A stretch of 64,000 bases of DNA from an uncultured Chryseobacterium sp. (GTDB lineage: Bacteria > Bacteroidota > Bacteroidia > Flavobacteriales > Weeksellaceae), in contig CAJYLH010000030.1 in the NCBI GenBank assembly GCA_913775525.1, positions 1 through 64,000 of the forward strand, in the 5' to 3' direction. The notes beneath the pieces were generated by a model. That model did not search any database. It was given only the letters and a program-made list of their open reading frames with translations, and was not told where the DNA came from. Shown piece after piece: positions 9,301 to 18,180 of this stretch (the stretch's first letter is position 1; each line of letters begins with the position of its first letter). The position numbers were made by a program, and so were the translations under genes.

Positions 9301-11423
9301 TACAGATCAGCAATAAAGGAATACTGGCAGATAATTTCAGGCTTTCCAATGCAGGGAGCGAAATCCTACTGCAGTCTGAAAACAGATCACCGGGAAGCCC
9401 GCTGAATGTTTCATTAAAAGATTTTAAAATTGAAACGATCACAGAACTCATTAAGAAAGATACACTTTTAGCACGTGGAACAATCAATGGTACCGCACAG
9501 CTAAGGAATCTTATGAAGGATATGACATTTACTTCAGACCTGAATATTTCAGACCTGATCGTCTACGAAAATCCTGTCGGGAACCTTGCCGTAAAAGTCA
9601 ACAGCACTTCAGCCAAACTGCTGAATGCCGATATTGCCCTTAGTGGCAATAACAATGATGTAAGGATTACGGGAGATTATAATACCTCTGCGAGTTCTTT
9701 TGACCTGAATATGGCCATCAACCAGCTTCAGATGCGAAGTGTACAGGGCTTCTCCATGAACGCGATTACGAATACGGAAGGATACCTTTCAGGAAACCTT
9801 AAAATAACAGGCAGTACCAGCCAACCGAAGATTTTAGGTACTGTAAAGATGAACAATGTCGGCCTTGAAATTGCCAAAACCGGCAGTGATTTCAGAAACA
9901 TCAGCGACGAAATCAATTTTACAAACCGCGGAATTGAACTGAATGATTTTAAAATCAATGATAAGGATGGTAACTCACTGGTCATCGATGGACAGGTACT
10001 TACCAAGACTTACAGGGATTTTGCCTTCAACCTGGATGTGAACGCCAAAGATTTTAAAGTGGTGAATTCAGAAAAATCCAATGATGCGATGATGTATGGA
10101 ATCCTGGCCATTGATGCCGGCCTGCATGTACGGGGAAATCTTGACCTGCCTAAAGTAGACGGAAGGCTTGCCGTTGCAGACAATACGGATTTTACCTTTG
10201 TACTCCCGCAGTCTACCCCTTCCTTACAGGAGAGAGACGGTATTGTGGAATTCGTTGATCAGGATCAGGTAGCCCTTAATAAAACCATTAAAACGGATTC
10301 TATTGATACCCAAAGCAGGATCAAAGGAATGGATGTCAATGTCAATATTGAGGTCAGCAAAGAAGCCAAGGTATCGCTTATCATCGATAAGGCCAATGGT
10401 GACTTTGTGAAGCTCCAGGGAGAGGCTGAACTGACCGGAGGCGTTGATCCTTCAGGTAAGACTACCCTGGTTGGTGTCTATGAAGTGGAAAAAGGGAGCT
10501 ATGAACTTTCGGTAAGTTTACTAAAACGTAAATTCGATATCCAGAAAGGAAGTACGATTACCTGGACCGGGGAACCTACGGCTGCCAATCTAGATATTAC
10601 CGCGGTCTATAAGACCGAGACAGCACCCCTCGATTTAGTCGAGCAGCAGATCAGCGGACTGGCTCCCGGAGAAATCAATCAGTACAAGCAGAGGATTCCT
10701 TTCAATACACTTCTCCAGATGAAAGGCGAACTTTTGAAACCTGTGATCACGTTTGATATTACTACCGATGATAAAAACAATGCAGTATCTTCCTCTGTGG
10801 TGGAAACCGTAGAAGCTAAACTGGCTCAGCTGAGAACGGAAGAATCCGAAATGAATAAGCAGGTATTTGCTTTGCTACTCCTGAACCGTTTCATCGGAGA
10901 AAATCCGTTTGAGAACAGTGCCGGCCTCAGTACAGAAGCTATGGCAAGGCAGAGTGTGAGCAAAATCCTTTCTCAGCAGCTGAATAATTTAGCTTCCGGA
11001 CTCATCAAAGGTGTAGACCTGAATTTTGACCTGGAATCTTCTGAGGATTATACAACCGGCCAAAAGAATACCCGTACTGACCTTAATGTAGGCATCAGCA
11101 AAAGGTTGCTGAATGACCGCCTGAAAGTTTCGGTAGGAAGTAATTTCGGAGTGGAAGGTGAAGCGCGACAGAATGAAAGCACCACCAATATCGCCGGAGA
11201 CGTAACAGTGGATTACAGCCTCTCCAGAGATGGCAGGTATATGCTGAGAGCCTACCGTAAAAACGAATACCAGGTAGCACTTCAGGGTCAGATCATCGAA
11301 ACGGGTGTAGGCTTTGTGATCACCCTGGATTATGACCAGTTCAGGGATATTTTCAAAAAGTCCAGGAACAGAAAGGAGAAAGTAAAAGAGAATAAAAACA
11401 ACCAAGCCGTAGAATTTAAATAA
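6393..11423 (+). CDS. tamB: TamB-like translocation and assembly module protein
   Basis: 1676 residues. A TTG start at 6393 is used because it directly precedes the basic tail and membrane anchor (about 11-32); no nearby ATG preserves the anchor. Long stretches of repetitive beta-strand (AsmA/DUF490-type groove) follow. The C-terminal ~400 residues form the conserved TamB domain, with typical features such as YEVEKGSYELSV and LLLNRFIGENPF. In the family it spans the periplasm and helps assemble outer-membrane proteins or move lipids. It abuts tamL with no gap (TAA then ATG), so the two are co-expressed and likely work together. Confidence 0.93.
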   Translation: MKLKINKRKILKGIAIFFISLLVIITLLVLSLRLPAVQNYVKDKLVVYLEKKIKTKVSLKRVYIGFPNSLIMEDLYLKGQEIDTLLAVKKLDVGLHMLKLIDSKADITSVDMEGVRANVVRKPDGKFNFDYIINAFATSDKQESSSKPFIISLDKIKLKDIGITFNDQQSRNDIKVYFNSFDTQVRTFDLSKNNYAVNDINLDGLKLKLKQDLIEEVSKKVEKKVDSLEQKSPMKIGLRGIKLTNFNIDYGDDNTKTFATVIFKELSTRVNSLDLENNAYNIGNLFLSGADINANLYLPAQDANPKDTKEQDKNSAPAQKAMQLLLGKLVLNDVKVAYNNTAIAPTRQGMDFNHLNFSKMNVEVRNFKMQDNTFAGSVNSAEIQEARGLNIQKFNTDFVYGEKQAYLKDLYLQTPKTLLRDEVILNYNSIQQLSSNPGAVQVNANIRDSKIGFSDILNLVPTLRNTAPFNKYPNAVLNVNVNAKGSVNDLAIQDLKLSGLDQFRVAASGRIRNAMNPENLYYDLKIGELSTTGRTVFNLVPKGTIPSNISLPSHFSIKGNAKGTTKMVNTNLNLYSTLGNASVTADVDMRRKNRELYDVKANLQGLQIGKIIQNKDIGAISAQIYAKGESFDFKNARADLKGHVASAVYKGYRYQNMDLIGTINRGNYNIILNSKDPNANMQLTASGLYNDKNQTVKVNGNINKLDINKLGFYAQPMILAGKIDGDFTDLNPDRLNGFLNLKDFAFSDTKEVYPIQEVNLRARSTTDSTQILFNSQIADVELTGKYKLTQIFGALSQTINQYYEFQKPGKTQKIDGGQFFTFNAKIKNDDLIRKFVPDLKNFETIALTGNYDADSQKIEVDGQIPQLLYGENAITDASLRVTNENQALQYVLNVGSLKSSSFALNKVNIKGDVANNTINYNITTKDAKDVTQFLIAGNARSLNDVTEISLNPDGLKLNYTDWTVAENNRIQISNKGILADNFRLSNAGSEILLQSENRSPGSPLNVSLKDFKIETITELIKKDTLLARGTINGTAQLRNLMKDMTFTSDLNISDLIVYENPVGNLAVKVNSTSAKLLNADIALSGNNNDVRITGDYNTSASSFDLNMAINQLQMRSVQGFSMNAITNTEGYLSGNLKITGSTSQPKILGTVKMNNVGLEIAKTGSDFRNISDEINFTNRGIELNDFKINDKDGNSLVIDGQVLTKTYRDFAFNLDVNAKDFKVVNSEKSNDAMMYGILAIDAGLHVRGNLDLPKVDGRLAVADNTDFTFVLPQSTPSLQERDGIVEFVDQDQVALNKTIKTDSIDTQSRIKGMDVNVNIEVSKEAKVSLIIDKANGDFVKLQGEAELTGGVDPSGKTTLVGVYEVEKGSYELSVSLLKRKFDIQKGSTITWTGEPTAANLDITAVYKTETAPLDLVEQQISGLAPGEINQYKQRIPFNTLLQMKGELLKPVITFDITTDDKNNAVSSSVVETVEAKLAQLRTEESEMNKQVFALLLLNRFIGENPFENSAGLSTEAMARQSVSKILSQQLNNLASGLIKGVDLNFDLESSEDYTTGQKNTRTDLNVGISKRLLNDRLKVSVGSNFGVEGEARQNESTTNIAGDVTVDYSLSRDGRYMLRAYRKNEYQVALQGQIIETGVGFVITLDYDQFRDIFKKSRNRKEKVKENKNNQAVEFK

Positions 11424-13751
11424 ATGAAAAACAGATTCAATAGATATCTTACCTATGCTTTAGCCTCAGGAATTACGTCTGCTGCAGTCTCGTGCAGCAA
11501 CACCAAATACCTTAAGGAAGGACAGATGCTGTATACCGGAGCTGAAGTTAAGATAGAAAACGATACGCTCCCGAAAAAAGAAAAGAATGCCTTAAAATCT
11601 GAGCTGGAAAGCAACCTGACACCAAAGCCCAATTCATCTTTCCTGGGATTGCGTCCGAGACTGTTTTTCTACAATATTACCAAAGAACCGAAAAAGGAAA
11701 AAGGCTTACGGTACTGGCTGAAATACAAGGTTGGCGAAAAACCGGTTCTCCTCAGCGACGTAGACCGGGAGTTCAACCGGGACATCATTGAAAACTATTC
11801 AGAGAACCAGGGGTACTTTAATGCGGCAGCTACTTATGATACGGTCTCCAAAAACAGGAAAGCAGAGGTCATTTATACACTGAGACCGGGAGCAAGATAC
11901 CTAATCAGTAATGTTAAATTCCAGCAGGATTCTACAGTGATCAACCAGGAAATCCAGAAGCTGACGGGCAATACCTTATTAAAAACCGGTAATCCGTTTG
12001 ACCTGGATGTCATCAAATCTGAACGCCAGAGAATAGACAATGGCTTAAAGGAAAGAGGGTTTTATTATTTCCATCCGGATAATATTATTGTTCAGGCAGA
12101 CAGTACCGTGAGCAAAAACCATAAAGTAGAGCTGAACGTGAAGCTTAAAGATAATACTCCGGATCTGGCTACACAACAGTTCAGCATTGATAAAGTGATT
12201 GTATTCCCTAACTACAATATCCTCGATGTAAAAAACGGGAAATATTCCATTCCGGTGGATAAGGATTCCCTTTCCAAATATGCTTATGAAGATATTTACG
12301 TAATTGATCCGCAGCATAAATTCAAACCGAAAATTTTTGACCGGGCTTTATATTTCAAAACCGGGGACTTATACAACCGGACAGATCATAATCTTACGCT
12401 TAACAGGCTGATCAGTCTGGGGGTGTTCAAATTTGTGAAGAATGAGTTTGTGGTTTCAGATTCACTCCAGCACCGTTTCGATGCTTACTACCTTCTTACA
12501 CCTCGTGAACTCCAGTCGCTGCGCCTGGAAGCTCTGGGAAGAACGAATTCGGCCAACTATGCAGGAAGCGAGCTGAACCTCAACTGGACCCACCGTAACT
12601 TCTTCCGTGGAGCGGAACAGTTTAAAGCAGCTGTTTACGGAGCTTTTGACGTCCAGGTGGGCGGACCGAAAGATGCCAACAATATTTTCCGTGCCGGTGC
12701 GAATGCACAGCTTTCCATCCCGAGGATTGTGGCACCGTTCCGTTTTAATTCTTCCAGTGCCTTCGTGCCGAGAACCAACATTACGTTAGGATATGAATTC
12801 CAGAACCGGACACAATTATATACCCTGAATACATTCAATGCCTCTTTTGGCTATGTCTGGAAAGAAAACGCACGAAAGGAACATGACCTGAAGATCATTG
12901 ATGTGACTTATGTTTCTCCGGCCAATATTACTCCGAAATTCCAGGAGCAGGCCAGCCAGAATCCCTATCTGCAAAGGGTAGTGGATAAACAGCTTATTTT
13001 CGGGCCTACCTACAGCTATACCTATACCAATACGATGCTGCCTAAAACCAATACCATTTATTATAAAGGAATGGTAGATTTAGCAGGAAACCTTACCGGA
13101 CTCCTGAGCGGAGCCAATGCCAAGGAGGGGAAGCAGAAAACAATTTTTGATGTTCCTTTCAGCCAGTATGTGAAAATGGAACATGATTTCAGGTTTTACC
13201 ATAAGTTTGCAGAGAAAACATCGTTCGCATCAAGAATCATAGCCGGTATTGCTTATCCTTACGGTAATTCTGTGCAGGTTCCGTATTCAAGACAGTTTTT
13301 CGTGGGAGGAAGCAACAGTATCCGGGCATTCCGGGCAAGAACACTCGGGCCGGGAAGCTACGATCCGAGAACGCAGAAGGATACATTTTTCTTTGATCAG
13401 TCGGGTGATATTAAACTGGAGATGAATGCAGAATACAGAGCAAACCTTTACAAGTTTTTAAATGTCGCAGTCTTTGCCGATGCCGGAAACATCTGGCTGG
13501 TTAATGCTGACGAACAAAGGCCGGGAGGCCAATTTTCGAAAGACTTCCTGAGTGAAGTTGCTGTAGGTGCCGGAGTGGGTCTTCGGCTGGACTTCTCTAT
13601 TTTAGTCCTTAGGCTTGATCTTGCCATGCCGTTAAGAGTTCCCTATTATGAAAAAGGTGACCGCTGGACGTTCAATAGAATCGACTTCGGAAATTCTGAC
13701 TGGAGAAAAGATAATTTAATTTTAAATATTGCTATCGGATATCCGTTCTAA
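11424..13751 (+). CDS. tamL: TamL, lipoprotein-type Omp85/TamA-like outer-membrane protein
   Basis: 775 residues. It starts right after the tamB stop. The N-terminus is a lipoprotein signal with the probable lipidated C24 in AAVSCSNTKYL. Residues about 30-330 look like POTRA domains, with polar linkers and NPFDLDVIKSERQRID typical of them. The C-terminal half is a beta-barrel with the Omp85 signature FFVGGSNSIRAFRAR and ends in an aromatic, as outer-membrane barrels do. Lipidated TamA-like proteins paired with TamB are characteristic of Bacteroidota. Confidence 0.92.
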   Translation: MKNRFNRYLTYALASGITSAAVSCSNTKYLKEGQMLYTGAEVKIENDTLPKKEKNALKSELESNLTPKPNSSFLGLRPRLFFYNITKEPKKEKGLRYWLKYKVGEKPVLLSDVDREFNRDIIENYSENQGYFNAAATYDTVSKNRKAEVIYTLRPGARYLISNVKFQQDSTVINQEIQKLTGNTLLKTGNPFDLDVIKSERQRIDNGLKERGFYYFHPDNIIVQADSTVSKNHKVELNVKLKDNTPDLATQQFSIDKVIVFPNYNILDVKNGKYSIPVDKDSLSKYAYEDIYVIDPQHKFKPKIFDRALYFKTGDLYNRTDHNLTLNRLISLGVFKFVKNEFVVSDSLQHRFDAYYLLTPRELQSLRLEALGRTNSANYAGSELNLNWTHRNFFRGAEQFKAAVYGAFDVQVGGPKDANNIFRAGANAQLSIPRIVAPFRFNSSSAFVPRTNITLGYEFQNRTQLYTLNTFNASFGYVWKENARKEHDLKIIDVTYVSPANITPKFQEQASQNPYLQRVVDKQLIFGPTYSYTYTNTMLPKTNTIYYKGMVDLAGNLTGLLSGANAKEGKQKTIFDVPFSQYVKMEHDFRFYHKFAEKTSFASRIIAGIAYPYGNSVQVPYSRQFFVGGSNSIRAFRARTLGPGSYDPRTQKDTFFFDQSGDIKLEMNAEYRANLYKFLNVAVFADAGNIWLVNADEQRPGGQFSKDFLSEVAVGAGVGLRLDFSILVLRLDLAMPLRVPYYEKGDRWTFNRIDFGNSDWRKDNLILNIAIGYPF

Positions 13752-13752
13752 T

Positions 13753-14682
13753 ATGAAAAATAACCTTACATTTTTCTGGGATGTATTAAAAGAGACTTTT
13801 AGGGAATGGAACAAATCTTCGGCATCCAAAGATTCAGCAAGCCTGGCTTATTATGCCATTTTTTCTATTCCAGGCCTTTTGATCATCATCATCTGGATTG
13901 CCGGAAACTTTTTCGGCGAAGAAGCGATACGCGGTGAAATCAGCAGCCAGATCAGTGGGATTATGGGTGCCGATGTAGCCACGAGCATTCAGGATATGAT
14001 TGCCGGGGCGCTGATTGACAAAGAAAATATTTTTATGAAAATTGTAGGAATCGGGTCGTTGGTATTTGGTTCCACTACCCTATTTTTCCAATTGCAGCAT
14101 TCCCTGAATACCCTTTGGGATGTAGAATCTGCACCAAAAAAAGCATTCGTGAAATTCCTGATCGACCGTGCAAACTCATTAGGGATGATCCTGGTTTTAG
14201 GGTTCCTGCTGATGACCACCATGATCTTATCTTCCCTGATCAGCCTTCTGAATAACTGGATTACCAGCTATTTCGGATATGAGACCTATATGTTGGTAGA
14301 GGTGATTAATTTCGCGGTTGGGCTTGCAGTGGTCATGCTTTTGTTTGCGCTCATGTTTAAGGTACTTCCTGATGTCCGGATCCGATGGAGATCGGTATGG
14401 AAAGGGGCATTTCTGACTGCAGTCCTGTTTACCTTGGGAAAATTCCTTCTGAGTCTGTACTTCGGGCAATTTAAACCGACTTCAGCATTTGGTGCTGCCG
14501 GTACGATTATCCTGATTATGATGTGGATCAACTATTCCTGTATGCTGATCTTTTTCGGGGCAGAGTTTACCAAGATCTATACCCTGAAAAAAGGCTATCC
14601 TATTATACCGTCCAAACATGCGAAGTGGAGTGAAGCGAAGCTGTATGAAGAAAGCATGAAAGATAAGACCCCTCAAGAATAA
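13753..14682 (+). CDS. YihY/BrkB family inner-membrane protein
   Basis: 309 residues from ATG at 13753, one base after the tamL stop; an upstream in-frame ATG at 13729 would overlap tamL. Six hydrophobic segments, the N-terminal SASLAYYAIFSIPGLLIIII and the C-terminal FGAAGTIILIMMWINYSC are typical of the family. It was once called ribonuclease BN, but that activity belongs to another protein and its role is unknown. It is probably the last gene of the tamB-tamL operon, followed by a strong bidirectional terminator. Confidence 0.92.
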   Translation: MKNNLTFFWDVLKETFREWNKSSASKDSASLAYYAIFSIPGLLIIIIWIAGNFFGEEAIRGEISSQISGIMGADVATSIQDMIAGALIDKENIFMKIVGIGSLVFGSTTLFFQLQHSLNTLWDVESAPKKAFVKFLIDRANSLGMILVLGFLLMTTMILSSLISLLNNWITSYFGYETYMLVEVINFAVGLAVVMLLFALMFKVLPDVRIRWRSVWKGAFLTAVLFTLGKFLLSLYFGQFKPTSAFGAAGTIILIMMWINYSCMLIFFGAEFTKIYTLKKGYPIIPSKHAKWSEAKLYEESMKDKTPQE

Positions 14683-14687
14683 AAGCA

Positions 14688-14716
14688 AATCCTCCTGAAT
14701 TCAGGAGGATTTTTAT
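14688..14716. terminator. Bidirectional terminator between yihY and argS
   Basis: A perfect 12-bp inverted repeat (aatcctcctgaa / ttcaggaggatt, 14688-14711) with no unpaired loop base other than at the centre and a T run on the plus-strand side. It lies between convergent genes. Confidence 0.8.
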
Positions 14717-14719
14717 GTT

Positions 14720-16489
14720 TTACATTCTGTTTACGGTTTCAATTCCAAGCAGTCGAAGTGCTTTTTTGATCACCTTAGCGGTAAGGTCGGATAGGCTTAA
14801 CCTGAAGTTTTTTAACTGCTCATCTTCAAGCTTCAGGATGATATTGCTCTGGTAGAATGAATTGTATGCTTTTACCAGTTCATAGACGTAATTAGCGACC
14901 TGAGCCGGGCTGAGTGATTCGGCAGCTTTTTCCACTACAGGCTTGTAGTTTGCCAGAAGCATGATCAGTTCTTTCTCAGACTCATTCAATTCCACTTTAG
15001 GATGATCCTTAACTGCTGCATATCCTTCATCTGCTTTAGCCAGCAGTGACTGAATACGTGCATACGTATACTGGATAAAAGGACCTGTATTTCCGTTAAA
15101 TTCAATACTTTCTTCAGGATTGAAAAGCATTTTTTTCTTAGGGTCTACTTTCAGCATAAAATATTTTAATGCTCCTATACCTACTGTTTCATAAGAAGCT
15201 TCTCTCGCTTCTTCTGAAAGGCCTTCCAGCTTTCCTAGTTCAATAGCTTTTGCTTTGGCAGTCTCATACATTTCCTGCATCAAGTCATCGGCATCCACTA
15301 CAGTACCTTCACGGGACTTCATTTTACCGTTCGGAAGCTCCACCATTCCATAAGAAAGGTGATACAGATGATCTGCCCATTCATATCCCAGCTTTTTCAG
15401 GATTTTAAATAAAACCTGGAAATGGTAATCCTGCTCGTTTCCTACGGTATAGATCAGTTTCTGGATATTGTTCTGCTTGAAACGCTCTACGGCAGTACCA
15501 AGATCCTGCGTCATATAGACTGAAGTTCCGTCTGAACGCAACAGGAGTTTCTGGTCCAGTCCTTCATCAGTCAGGTCACACCATACCGAACCGTCTTCTT
15601 TCTGGTACAGCACGCCTTTATCAAGTCCCTGCTGAATAAGGTCTTTTCCAAGGATATAAGTATTGCTTTCATACTGAACCTGGTCAAATTCAACACCGAG
15701 TCTTTTGTAGGTTTCATTGAATCCTGCATAGACCCAAGCATTCATTTCTTTCCATAGGTTCCTTACGGTTTCATCTCCGCTTTCCCAGTCCAGTAACATA
15801 GCCTGCGCTTCTTTAATAAGCGGTGCTTCCTTTTTTGCCTGTTCTTCCGTCATCCCATCCTGCATCAATCCGGAAATCTGCTGCTTATATTGCTTGTCGA
15901 ACTCTACATAATAGTTCCCGACAAATTTATCCCCTTTCGTGTGGGTAGCTTCTGGAGTAGATCCGTTCCCAAACTGTTCCCATGCCAGCATCGATTTACA
16001 AATATGGATCCCACGGTCATTAATAATCTGCGTTCTGATCACATCATATCCGGCTTCCTTAAGGATCTGAGATACGGAAAAGCCTAATAGGTTATTCCGG
16101 ATATGCCCTAAGTGAAGCGGCTTGTTGGTATTCGGTGATGAATATTCGATCATTACCGTCGCATTTTTCGGCTCCACAGTATCGATACTTTCCGATACTG
16201 ATTTTAAATTCCCGATAAAGAACTGATTCCTGATCTTGATATTTAAAAATCCTTTTACCACATTAAAGTTTTCCAGAAGTTCAGTCTGAGTAGTCAGGGC
16301 CTCCCCAAGTTCCACCGCGATACTTTCCGGATTTTTTTTCAGCTGCTTTACCAGCGGAAACGTTACAATTGTAAAATCGCCTTCAAATTCGGTCTTATTT
16401 TCCTGCACTTCCAGGTTAATGTCCTTCAACTGATACATATTGAGGATCACCTCTGAAAGCTTTTCGCCTACGATATTCTTAATGTTCAT
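14720..16489 (-). CDS. argS: Arginyl-tRNA synthetase
   Basis: 589 residues, usual length. It charges tRNA-Arg with arginine using ATP. The N-terminal additional domain spans about 1-100. The class I HIGH-type motif is in NKPLHLGHIRNN, preceded by IEYSSPNT. The KMSKS position reads MKSREGTV, as in most ArgS. The C-terminal DALR anticodon-binding domain runs from about 460, with ALRLLGIETVNRM at the end. The ATG at 16489 gives the normal N-terminus. A -7 element lies about 60 bp upstream. Confidence 0.97.
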   Translation of the reverse strand: MNIKNIVGEKLSEVILNMYQLKDINLEVQENKTEFEGDFTIVTFPLVKQLKKNPESIAVELGEALTTQTELLENFNVVKGFLNIKIRNQFFIGNLKSVSESIDTVEPKNATVMIEYSSPNTNKPLHLGHIRNNLLGFSVSQILKEAGYDVIRTQIINDRGIHICKSMLAWEQFGNGSTPEATHTKGDKFVGNYYVEFDKQYKQQISGLMQDGMTEEQAKKEAPLIKEAQAMLLDWESGDETVRNLWKEMNAWVYAGFNETYKRLGVEFDQVQYESNTYILGKDLIQQGLDKGVLYQKEDGSVWCDLTDEGLDQKLLLRSDGTSVYMTQDLGTAVERFKQNNIQKLIYTVGNEQDYHFQVLFKILKKLGYEWADHLYHLSYGMVELPNGKMKSREGTVVDADDLMQEMYETAKAKAIELGKLEGLSEEAREASYETVGIGALKYFMLKVDPKKKMLFNPEESIEFNGNTGPFIQYTYARIQSLLAKADEGYAAVKDHPKVELNESEKELIMLLANYKPVVEKAAESLSPAQVANYVYELVKAYNSFYQSNIILKLEDEQLKNFRLSLSDLTAKVIKKALRLLGIETVNRM

Positions 16490-16544
16490 TATTGATATGC
16501 ATTTTAATTCAGGCAGATCCTCCTGAATGGGTATAAATCAGGTA

Positions 16545-16552
16545 CAAATATA
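16545..16552 (-). promoter_or_regulatory. -7 element (TATATTTG, minus strand) for argS
   Basis: The plus strand reads caaatata. Full TAnnTTTG match 56 bp upstream of the argS ATG, just beyond the susD terminator. No clear -33 element. Confidence 0.4.
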
Positions 16553-16557
16553 CGGAA

Positions 16558-16583
16558 ATAAAAAAACCGCCCGGAGGCGGCTA
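16558..16583 (-). terminator. Terminator of the first susC-susD operon
   Basis: On the minus strand, ccgcc-tccg-ggcgg (plus-strand positions 16567-16580) is followed by seven or more T residues. It lies about 25 bp after the susD stop. Confidence 0.8.
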
Positions 16584-16608
16584 AAAATATATTAAAATGT
16601 TGTTTCAA

Positions 16609-18159
16609 TTAGTTTCTGTTCCAGAACGGAGTAAATTGATTTTTTACAAAAACATCCGCTTGAGTTACATTAGGAACATTTGAAGAATTGGTATTATATT
16701 CTCTGGCAGGATAGACCAGTCGCCAAGGTTTATTTGGCTGCGTCGCCGTAAGCGCAAGAGGAGTTACAGGATATCCTGTTTTAAGATAATTGATATAAGT
16801 CTCCTGTGGTTTAACAAAATGGAGTGCAATCATTCTTTGATACTGGATTGCAGCAATGTGCCCATCAGCTCCATTCCATCCATAAGGCCTTGTAGAAAGA
16901 TTGTTCGCATAAGCAGTTGCCTGGCTTGCACTTAAACCAAAAAATCTGAAAGATGCTGCAATGGCCTGGTTATAATGCCCCTGAGCATTAGAGAAAATTG
17001 CAGGATATAATTCAGCAGCCTCTGCCTGTAATAATTCAGATTCCGCAACAGTCATTATATAGCCGTTAATATTGGAATTTTCCTTTATCGCACCGTTAGC
17101 AACTTCATAGAATTTCCAACCTAATCTTGAGAATGAAGCTTCTGTAGCTCCGGGAAGTTGGCCTTCACCTTGTGTTATTCCTCTGAGAGTACCACCTACA
17201 GCACGGTACATTGATCCACGACGAGGATCAGTAATTGATGCTGTTTTTGCATTAGTTCCGTTCAGAAGTCCTGCAAAATGGCTTGATAAATCTATTAATC
17301 TGTACCCATTGGTATTAACAGCTGACTGGTCAAAAATAAGATAGGAATAATTTCTGATCAATGGGTTTTGTTGTGTAGCATTACTATTGTTATACCCCGG
17401 ATTAATAGTAGCATCACTATCAATATTTTCACTCAGGAATTGTGCACCCTGCAGAGTCTGTAACTGAGCATCTACGAAAGCCCTAACCTGTGAATCGGTA
17501 ACTTTAGATTGTCTCAATAACAATCTCAGCTTTATCGTATTAGCCAATTTTTTCCAGTTACCCATCTGTCCACCGTAAATCTCATCCTCTGTACCTACTT
17601 CGAACTGAGGGGTTACAGTATCAATAGTTTGTATCGCTTCGTTGATCATCAAGACAAGAGACCTGTAAATATCTTCACCTTTATCGTATTTAGGTGTTAG
17701 ATTCGCCTCACGCTTAAAAGCTTCGGAGAATGGCGCGTCACCATAAAAATCTACGATGTATTGCATGCTGTTTGCCATTAAAATTTTAGCAATAGCAGCA
17801 TGATGTGCATACTTATCTGCTTGCGGATGATTGTATATGTTAGCGTACCTTGCCATTGCAGTATATCCGTTATTCCAGAAATTATTTCCTCTTGTAAAAG
17901 CAGAAGTAATCTGAAGCTGATATTCTGCACTGTAGGGAGAAGCAAAATAATATATATTTCCTGCCCAGTTATTCATCCATACATTTGACAGTTCAAAAAT
18001 ATCGCCTACTTCTACATTGTAGTTAGATGTCTGTGCAGCACTTAAATAAAGGTTAGGTGTTACCTGCTCTACGCCGGGATCATTTTGCGAAATATTATCA
18101 TCAAGTTTACATGAAACCAATGATAAAGCCGCGAATGCTATATAAATATATTTTTTCAT
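16609..18159 (-). CDS. SusD/RagB-type nutrient-binding lipoprotein (pair 1)
   Basis: 516 residues with a lipoprotein signal ending at C17 (SLVSCKLDD). The Ala-, Asn- and Tyr-rich helical fold with the late segment TVAESELLQAEAAELY and the closing VTPLALTAT...YPAREYNTNSSN is typical of the SusD-like_2 group. Such proteins cap the SusC channel on the cell surface and deliver substrate. It follows its susC by 21 bp. No glycan-degrading enzyme lies nearby, so the substrate cannot be inferred; this group is often not sugar-specific. Confidence 0.93.
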   Translation of the reverse strand: MKKYIYIAFAALSLVSCKLDDNISQNDPGVEQVTPNLYLSAAQTSNYNVEVGDIFELSNVWMNNWAGNIYYFASPYSAEYQLQITSAFTRGNNFWNNGYTAMARYANIYNHPQADKYAHHAAIAKILMANSMQYIVDFYGDAPFSEAFKREANLTPKYDKGEDIYRSLVLMINEAIQTIDTVTPQFEVGTEDEIYGGQMGNWKKLANTIKLRLLLRQSKVTDSQVRAFVDAQLQTLQGAQFLSENIDSDATINPGYNNSNATQQNPLIRNYSYLIFDQSAVNTNGYRLIDLSSHFAGLLNGTNAKTASITDPRRGSMYRAVGGTLRGITQGEGQLPGATEASFSRLGWKFYEVANGAIKENSNINGYIMTVAESELLQAEAAELYPAIFSNAQGHYNQAIAASFRFFGLSASQATAYANNLSTRPYGWNGADGHIAAIQYQRMIALHFVKPQETYINYLKTGYPVTPLALTATQPNKPWRLVYPAREYNTNSSNVPNVTQADVFVKNQFTPFWNRN

Positions 18160-18180
18160 TGTAATAAATTAAATTAAATA